Source: Dermatophilaceae bacterium | GTDB lineage: Bacteria; Actinomycetota; Actinomycetes; Actinomycetales; Dermatophilaceae | Length of the DNA stretch: 5,739 nt | Direction of reading: 5' to 3' | Assembly (NCBI GenBank): GCA_013361975.1 | Contig: JABFXB010000038.1 | Coordinates: forward strand, 1-5,739 | The notes under the pieces: generated by a model | Database searches by the model: none | Told to the model about the DNA's origin: nothing | The model's input: only the letters and a program-made list of their open reading frames with translations | Made by a program: the position numbers and the translations under genes | In this document: positions 1 through 3,779 of the stretch, one piece after another | Layout of the letters: each line of letters starts with the position of its first letter | How positions within the stretch are numbered: the stretch's first letter is position 1

Positions 1-801
1 GGCGGCTCGGCCCTGCCGTGGAAGAAGGACCTCTTCAAGCGGATCGTCGGCGCCGTCGTCGAGGAGGGCGGCAAGCGCGACATCCCGGTGACGGTCAAGA
101 TGCGCAAGGGCATCGACGACGAGCACCTCACGTTCCTCGACGCCGGGCTGACGGCCGAGGCGGAAGGAGTCGCCGCGGTCGCGCTGCACGGGCGCACGGC
201 CGCGCAGGCCTACTCCGGCACCGCCGACTGGAGCGCCATCAAGCTGCTCAAGGAGACCGTCACCAGCGTGCCGGTGCTGGGCAACGGCGACGTCTGGTCG
301 GCCGAGGACGCCCTGCGGATGGTTCGCGAGACCGGCTGCGACGGCGTCGTCGTCGGTCGCGGTTGCCTCGGTCGGCCGTGGCTCTTCACCGACCTCGCGG
401 CCGCGTTCGCCGGCACGAGCGCCCGGGTGACGCCGACGCTCGGAGAGGTCGCTGACACGCTGCGGACGCACACGGCATACCTCGTCGACTTCTACGGCGA
501 GGAGGAGCGCGCGTGCCGTGACATCCGCAAGCACATCGCCTGGTACCTCAAGGGTTTCCCGGCCGGCTCGACGATCCGCAACTCGCTGGCCCTCGTCGAC
601 TCGATGGCGTCGCTCGACGCGCTGCTGGCGACCCTCGACCCCGACGCGCCCTGGCCCGGCGAGGCCGCCGAGGGCCAGCGCGGGCGCGCCGGCTCATCGC
701 GCACCGTGGCGCTGCCAGACCGTTGGCTCGAGTCGCGCGAGCTCTCCGAGGAGCACCAGCGCACCATCGCCGAGGCCGAGCTCTCGGTCAGCGGCGGCTG
801 A
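1..801 (+). CDS. dusB: tRNA-dihydrouridine synthase DusB, C-terminal part (5' end outside window)
   Basis: FMN enzyme that reduces specific uridines in the tRNA D-loop to dihydrouridine, using NADPH; cytoplasmic. The open frame enters at base 1 and gives 266 residues to TGA 799-801. Actinobacterial DusB is about 380-400 residues, so roughly a third is missing. The window opens at GGSALPWK, the segment just after the family's GCP motif, so the catalytic cysteine lies a few residues upstream and cannot be seen. Visible family landmarks in window residues: VTVKMRKGID (30-39) with the FMN-contacting Lys, LHGRTAAQ (62-69) and YSGTADW (71-77), VPVLGNGDV (90-98), and CDGVVVGRGCLGRPWLF (113-129) of the TIM-barrel phosphate site. 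RDIRKHIAWYLKGFP lies in the helical C-terminal domain, and the tail AEAELSVSGG is typical of actinobacterial DusB. The stop codon sits inside a hairpin shared with the convergent gene. The family call is firm; the DusB subtype rests on remembered motifs. Confidence 0.95.
   Translation, partial: GGSALPWKKDLFKRIVGAVVEEGGKRDIPVTVKMRKGIDDEHLTFLDAGLTAEAEGVAAVALHGRTAAQAYSGTADWSAIKLLKETVTSVPVLGNGDVWSAEDALRMVRETGCDGVVVGRGCLGRPWLFTDLAAAFAGTSARVTPTLGEVADTLRTHTAYLVDFYGEEERACRDIRKHIAWYLKGFPAGSTIRNSLALVDSMASLDALLATLDPDAPWPGEAAEGQRGRAGSSRTVALPDRWLESRELSEEHQRTIAEAELSVSGG
472..480 (+). repeat. ACGGCATAC motif, copy 1
   Basis: Inside dusB, read as Thr-Ala-Tyr (acg gca tac). One of four exact copies of this 9-mer; see the related finding. 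Confidence 0.6.
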
Positions 802-803
802 CC
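786..803. terminator. Hairpin at the dusB / 238-aa gene convergent junction, probable bidirectional terminator
   Basis: Perfect inverted repeat: GGTCAGC (786-792), loop GGCG (793-796), GCTGACC (797-803). The dusB stop TGA (799-801) lies in the right arm. The opposing gene ends at 805, so on the minus strand the stem begins one base after its stop. No T-run follows on either side. U-less hairpins of this kind are commonly proposed as terminators in actinobacteria, but termination here is inference. Confidence 0.5.
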
Positions 804-804
804 C

Positions 805-1521
805 TCACTTCAGCCAGACGCTGAGCGGGCCGAGGCGCTCGCACCCGGCGGCGACGGCCGCGTCGACGCTCGCCCCGGCCTCCCAGCCGACCAGGGGTAT
901 GCCGTCGGTGAGGCTCCGCCCCGCAGCGGCCGCCGCGGCCCAGGCGCGTTCCTCGTCGTCGTCGTCGTGCGCGAAGACGTTGCCCAGGCCGGCGATCTCG
1001 CCGGTGATGTGGACGATCGCCCCGGCGACGACGGGGGAGTCCTGCGCGTCGGAGGTGTGGCCGGCGAGGACGTGAACTCCCGGGACCTCGAGCAGCGAGG
1101 GCTGCAGGATCGCCTCCGCCTCGGGGTCGCTGGCCCACGCGCGCACCCACGCCGCCATGGCCTCGTGCGTGTCGACGCGACGCCAGGTCGACCGGGCGGG
1201 AGCCGGGAGGGGCGCCGACGGGTCGAGCCAGACCCACTCGCCGACGACGAGCCGGGCGAAGTCCTCGATCGACAGGTCGAGGCGCGACCACGAGTCCTTG
1301 ACCGAGCAGCCGTCGGAGTCGTCGACGCGGGCCAGCACGTCGTACTCGCCGACCGTGGGGGAGAGGGTGACGGCGTCGGGGTAGTAGGGCGGGGTCCGGG
1401 TGGCGGCGGTCCACGCGTCGGCGTCCGTCGTCGTCACGACGCCGTGCGAGCGGGCCACCGCGTCGCACCACAGCGCGTTGTTGCGGGCGGCGAGGACGAT
1501 GCGGTCGGTCACGTCGGTCAC
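805..1521 (-). CDS. Uncharacterised actinobacterial protein, possible GNAT-like C-terminal region
   Basis: A 238-residue protein of unknown function. It begins VTDVTDRIVLAARNNALWCD, has a PPYYPDAVTL segment (44-53), a conserved-looking SVKDSWSRLDL patch (73-83), and VWLDPSAPLP (97-106). The C-terminal part has GAIVHITGEIAGLGNVF (167-183) and IPLVGWEAGASVDAAVAAG (208-226), ending GPLSVWLK. The pattern of strand, GLGNVF turn, helix, then PLVGWE and GPLxVWL resembles the acetyl-CoA-binding half of GNAT N-acetyltransferases, and I recall similar unnamed actinobacterial proteins. I would not assign a reaction. GTG at 1521 is chosen because GGGAGGA (1536-1530) lies 8 bases upstream. An in-frame GTG at 1512, made by a tandem repeat, is the alternative and gives 235 residues. 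The frame stays open further upstream to 2130, but that part is antisense to the neighbouring gene and is not coding. An Asp-Asp-Asp-Asp-Glu-Glu run (186-191) comes from a GTC triplet repeat. No signal peptide or membrane segment is seen. Confidence 0.85.
   Translation of the reverse strand: MTDVTDRIVLAARNNALWCDAVARSHGVVTTTDADAWTAATRTPPYYPDAVTLSPTVGEYDVLARVDDSDGCSVKDSWSRLDLSIEDFARLVVGEWVWLDPSAPLPAPARSTWRRVDTHEAMAAWVRAWASDPEAEAILQPSLLEVPGVHVLAGHTSDAQDSPVVAGAIVHITGEIAGLGNVFAHDDDDEERAWAAAAAAGRSLTDGIPLVGWEAGASVDAAVAAGCERLGPLSVWLK
897..905 (-). repeat. ACGGCATAC motif, copy 2
   Basis: Inside the 238-residue gene, in a different frame from copy 1: it spans Asp-Gly-Ile-Pro and forces the rare isoleucine codon ATA. 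As this gene is on the minus strand, the motif lies on its coding strand. Confidence 0.6.
1504..1521 (-). repeat. Tandem 9-bp repeat duplicating the start region
   Basis: GTCGGTCAC occurs twice head to tail (1504-1512 and 1513-1521). On the minus strand it reads as GTG ACC GAC twice, so the protein begins Val/Met-Thr-Asp-Val-Thr-Asp and has two possible GTG starts nine bases apart. The upstream Shine-Dalgarno favours the first. Confidence 0.85.
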
Positions 1522-1566
1522 ACCGGTGATCCTCCCAGCGTCGGCGGCGGCTGGCAGGATCGGGGC
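1522..1566. promoter_or_regulatory. 45-bp divergent intergenic region with ribosome-binding and -10-like sites
   Basis: This gap must serve two divergent genes. On the minus strand GGGAGGA (1536-1530) is a strong Shine-Dalgarno for GTG 1521. On the plus strand CAGGAT (1555-1560) ends 6 bases before ATG 1567. That is the spacing of a leaderless -10 element (A and T at the two key positions), but the AGGA inside it could equally be a ribosome-binding site. I see no convincing -35 for either direction, and any -35 for one gene would fall in or near the 5' coding end of the other. CACCGGTG (1521-1528) is an 8-bp palindrome touching the minus-strand start; its meaning is unknown. Confidence 0.4.
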
Positions 1567-2205
1567 ATGCGACAGGGTGGATCGGCTGAGCGTCCCGCGA
1601 CGTTCTTCGACGACGCCGACGACTTCCGGGCCTGGCTCGAGGCCAACCACGAGACGTCGACCGAGCTGTGGATGGGGCTCAACAAGAAGCACGTCGAGCC
1701 GCGCGGCCTCCAGTGGGCCGACGCGGTGCGCGAGGCGCTCTGCTTCGGCTGGATCGACTCGGTGGCCCAGCGCATCGACGACGACGCCGTGCGCCAGCGG
1801 TGGACCCCGCGCAAGCCCGGCAGCAACTGGAGCTCCATCAACATCACCGCCGTGGCCGAGCTCACGGCAGCCGGGCGCATGCACCCGGCGGGCACGGCCG
1901 CCTTCGAACGGCGCCGAGAGGACCGCTCGGGCATCTACGCGTACGAGAACCGCGAGCGCACCTGGCCCGACGCGTACGAGGCGCTGCTGCGCGCCGATCC
2001 GCGCGCATCGACCTTCTGGGACGCCGCGACACCCTCCTACCGCAAGGTCGCGACGAACTGGGTCGTCACGGCCAAGCAGCAGGCGACCCGCGACAAGCGC
2101 ATGGCCGAGCTCGTCGACGACTGCGCGCACGGCCGGCTCATCAAGACGCAGCGCTACGGCACCGAGCCGGTGTGGGTGCGCCGGTTTCGCGAGCAGATGG
2201 GCTGA
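1567..2205 (+). CDS. YdeI/OmpD-associated family protein
   Basis: A 212-residue soluble protein of the YdeI family (COG4430-type), members of which are annotated as 'OmpD-associated' or bacteriocin-protection proteins with no settled biochemical function. Family hallmarks are plain: FFDDADDFRAWLEANHETSTELWMGLNKK (13-41), EALCFGWIDS (56-65), RIDDDAVRQRWTPRKPGSNWSSIN (69-92), and ELTAAGRMHPAG (98-109). The C-terminal helical part FWDAATPSYRKVATNWVVTAKQQATRDKRM (150-179) is the segment usual in this family. Length is about normal, so the gene looks intact. ATG 1567 is chosen because the frame upstream is antisense to the divergent gene and unlike protein, and CAGGAT sits just before this ATG. 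The next gene converges with a 12-base gap and a shared hairpin. No membrane segment is seen, so the 'outer membrane' wording of the family name should not be transferred to this Gram-positive-type organism. Confidence 0.9.
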   Translation: MRQGGSAERPATFFDDADDFRAWLEANHETSTELWMGLNKKHVEPRGLQWADAVREALCFGWIDSVAQRIDDDAVRQRWTPRKPGSNWSSINITAVAELTAAGRMHPAGTAAFERRREDRSGIYAYENRERTWPDAYEALLRADPRASTFWDAATPSYRKVATNWVVTAKQQATRDKRMAELVDDCAHGRLIKTQRYGTEPVWVRRFREQMG

Positions 2206-2222
2206 GGGGCGAGCCCCTCAGC
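2201..2222. terminator. Hairpin covering both stop codons of a convergent pair, probable bidirectional terminator
   Basis: Perfect 9-bp stem: GCTGAGGGG (2201-2209), loop CGAG (2210-2213), CCCCTCAGC (2214-2222). The left arm contains the plus-strand stop TGA (2203-2205) and the right arm contains the minus-strand stop (TCA at 2218-2220). The symmetric, GC-rich stem with a tetraloop is stable in either transcript. No T-run follows, so it would be a U-less terminator. Confidence 0.6.
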
Positions 2223-2352
2223 GCTTGCCCTTCGGCGGGAGGAACTCGTGGTGCGAGCTCTTCGCGTCGGCCTTCGCGTGCTTCTCGGCACGCTTCTCCT
2301 TGATCGACTTCGACTTGCTGGTCATGTGGGACCGCGGCGACTTGTCAGCCAT
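2218..2352 (-). CDS. Small basic conserved hypothetical protein (44 aa)
   Basis: A 44-residue protein starting MADKSPRSHM and ending LPPKGKR, rich in Lys, Arg, Ser and His and almost free of large hydrophobic residues. It should be soluble and largely unstructured or a single helix (SIKEKRAEKHAKADAK). I recall similar short MADKSPR... proteins in actinobacterial genomes annotated only as hypothetical; their function is unknown to me. The strongly basic make-up would suit nucleic-acid or ribosome binding, but that is a guess. ATG 2352 is well supported: AGGAG (2363-2359) lies 6 bases upstream, and the longer open frame beyond it runs antisense into dgt with Arg-rich, non-protein-like sequence. 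The gene sits alone between two plus-strand genes, converging with the YdeI-family gene and diverging from dgt across 146 bases. In that gap TTGACC (2445-2440, minus strand) could be a -35, but no fitting -10 follows. Confidence 0.8.
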   Translation of the reverse strand: MADKSPRSHMTSKSKSIKEKRAEKHAKADAKSSHHEFLPPKGKR

Positions 2353-2486
2353 GATGAACTCCTGCCTCTCGGGGACGGGCTCGGCCAGTCCCCACCACGC
2401 CAGTCTGCGCTGCCGCCGCGACTCGTGCCACGGGGTTTCGGTCAACCGCGCGGACGGGCCTCGCCACGTCGACGGGGTGAGCACCC

Positions 2487-2492
2487 TAGAGT
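2487..2492 (+). promoter_or_regulatory. -10 element of dgt, leaderless-type spacing
   Basis: TAGAGT matches the TANNNT -10 pattern of actinobacterial housekeeping promoters. It ends 6 bases before the dgt GTG (2499), so transcription would start at or within a base of the start codon. No Shine-Dalgarno is present in the bases before GTG (CGCCTC, preceded by the -10). No clear -35 is seen 16-19 bases upstream. Confidence 0.55.
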
Positions 2493-2498
2493 CGCCTC

Positions 2499-3728
2499 GT
2501 GGGCTATGAGGGTCGAGACCGGGAGCGGTGGGTCGCTGAGGACCCTGCCCAGAAGCGCGCGGACCGCGACGACTTCGCCCGCGACCGGGCGCGCGTCGTG
2601 CACTCGTCGGCGCTGCGCCGGCTCGCGGCCAAGACGCAGGTGCTCGCCCCCGGCCACGACGACTTCGTGCGCAACCGTCTGACCCACTCCCTCGAGGTCG
2701 CGCAGATCGGTCGCGAGTTCGGTGCGGCGCTCGGGTGCGACGCCGACCTCGTCGACACGGCCTGCCTCTCCCACGACCTCGGCCACCCGCCCTTCGGTCA
2801 CAACGGTGAGACGGCACTCGACGAGATCGCCTCTGCGATAGGCGGTTTCGAGGGGAACGCGCAGACGTTGCGCATCCTGACGCGGCTCGAGGCCAAACGC
2901 GCACACCCCGACGGCACGCCGGCCGGGCTGAACCTCACGCGTGCGAGCCTCGACGCCACGACGAAGTATCCCTGGGCACGCGGTGACGAGCCCTACGAGA
3001 CAGCCAAGTTCGGCGTCTACCCATCGGATCTGCCTGTCTTCCGGTGGATCCGTGACGGTGCAAGACCTCGCGACCGCTGTCTCGAGGCCGAGGTCATGGA
3101 CTGGTCCGACGACGTGGCGTACTCCGTGCACGACGTCGAGGACGCCATCGCGTCCGGCTGGATCGACCCGCGCGTCCTGCACTCGCGCGACCTCGACGAC
3201 GTCATCGACGTCGCAGGCCGCACCTACGCCCCCGACCTCGGTGCCGACGCGCTCCGGGCGGCGCTGGAACGCGTCATCGCCTCGGGAGCGGTGCCGACGG
3301 CATACGACGGCTCGCGCAGCGACCTCGCGCGGCTCAAGGACATGACCAGCCGGCTCATCGGTCGCTTCGTGTCCGTCGTCGAGACGGCCACCCGGGAGCG
3401 CCACGGGCCCGGACGGCTCTGTCGGTTCGAGGCCGACCTCGTGGTGCCCGACGAGACCCGGGCCGAGTGCTCCGTGCTCAAGGCCATCGCCAACCACTTC
3501 GTCATGACCACCGACGAGCGCCTGTCGGTGATGTCGGGGCAGCGTGAGGTCGTGCGCGACCTCGTGGAGGCGTATGCCGTCCGGCCCGGCGAGCGCCTCG
3601 ACGCCGCCTTCCGCGGAGACCACGAGGACGCGGCCGATGACGCCGAGCGGCTGCGCGTCGTCGTCGACCAGGTGGCCTCGTTGACCGACGTGCGTGCGCT
3701 CGCGCTCCACAGCCAGTGGTGCCGCTGA
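2499..3728 (+). CDS. dgt: Deoxyguanosinetriphosphate triphosphohydrolase-like protein (dGTPase, HD domain)
   Basis: HD-domain phosphohydrolase that splits dNTPs, classically dGTP, into the deoxynucleoside and triphosphate, and so adjusts the dNTP pool; cytoplasmic, probably oligomeric. The 409 residues carry the family signature in order: FARDRARVVHSSALRRLAAKTQV (26-48), DDFVRNRLTHSLEVAQIGR (54-72) with metal ligand His63, the HD motif SHDLGHPPFGHNGE (91-104) with His92 and Asp93 and the catalytic His96/His101 region, and GGFEGNAQTLRILTRLE (115-131). EVMDWSDDVAYSVHDVED (198-215) supplies the last metal-binding Asp (204 or 205). Length is normal for the shorter actinobacterial form. GTG 2499 is preferred because MGYEGRDRERW gives a natural N-terminus, and a -10 box ends six bases before it. 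There is no Shine-Dalgarno, which fits a leaderless mRNA. dnaG follows in the same direction after 51 bases. Substrate preference (dGTP only or several dNTPs) cannot be read from sequence. Confidence 0.95.
   Translation: MGYEGRDRERWVAEDPAQKRADRDDFARDRARVVHSSALRRLAAKTQVLAPGHDDFVRNRLTHSLEVAQIGREFGAALGCDADLVDTACLSHDLGHPPFGHNGETALDEIASAIGGFEGNAQTLRILTRLEAKRAHPDGTPAGLNLTRASLDATTKYPWARGDEPYETAKFGVYPSDLPVFRWIRDGARPRDRCLEAEVMDWSDDVAYSVHDVEDAIASGWIDPRVLHSRDLDDVIDVAGRTYAPDLGADALRAALERVIASGAVPTAYDGSRSDLARLKDMTSRLIGRFVSVVETATRERHGPGRLCRFEADLVVPDETRAECSVLKAIANHFVMTTDERLSVMSGQREVVRDLVEAYAVRPGERLDAAFRGDHEDAADDAERLRVVVDQVASLTDVRALALHSQWCR
3297..3305 (+). repeat. ACGGCATAC motif, copy 3
   Basis: Inside dgt, read as Thr-Ala-Tyr with the low-GC alanine codon GCA, as in copy 1. 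Confidence 0.6.
3572..3580 (-). repeat. ACGGCATAC motif, copy 4
   Basis: Inside dgt but on the opposite strand to the gene. The dgt codons across it are gcg tat gcc gtc (Ala-Tyr-Ala-Val), using the rarer Tyr codon TAT. Confidence 0.6.
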
Positions 3729-3751
3729 CCGGGACCGGGGCGGCGACGAAC

Positions 3752-3757
3752 TAGGAT
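3752..3757 (+). promoter_or_regulatory. Candidate -10 element for dnaG
   Basis: TAGGAT fits TANNNT and lies in the 51-base dgt-dnaG gap. A start about seven bases downstream (near 3764) would leave a leader of roughly 16 bases containing the dnaG ribosome-binding site. No good -35 is visible; CTGACC (3725-3730) is 21 bases away, which is too far. dnaG may also be read through from dgt. Confidence 0.4.
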
Positions 3758-3770
3758 CACGGGCAGCGAC

Positions 3771-3776
3771 AGGAGG
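3771..3776 (+). promoter_or_regulatory. dnaG ribosome-binding site, short spacing
   Basis: AGGAGG is a near-perfect Shine-Dalgarno but lies only 3 bases from ATG 3780, closer than the usual 5-9. The start is nevertheless right, because MAGLINSEDI aligns with the usual primase N-terminus. Confidence 0.7.
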
Positions 3777-3779
3777 CAG

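Noticed and set aside
1521..1528. CACCGGTG palindrome as an operator
   Set aside because: Eight-base palindromes are common in GC-rich DNA, there is no second copy, and no regulator gene is nearby.
967..1566. Upstream extension of the YdeI-family frame
   Set aside because: This part is antisense to the divergent 238-residue gene and is Gly/Arg/Val/Asp-rich filler. The family's usual N-terminus begins near ATG 1567.
1522..2130. Upstream extension of the 238-residue gene on the minus strand
   Set aside because: It is antisense to the YdeI-family gene, and the strong Shine-Dalgarno at 1536-1530 sets the start at 1521.
2440..2445. TTGACC on the minus strand as a -35 for the small basic gene
   Set aside because: No TANNNT-like -10 lies 16-19 bases downstream, and the ATG is nearly 90 bases away, so the match alone is weak.
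3722..3745. GC-rich inverted or tandem bases after the dgt stop as a terminator
   Set aside because: Only a 4-bp CCGC/GCGG pairing with a large loop and a partial GACCGGG repeat are present. This is too weak to call, and dnaG continues in the same direction.
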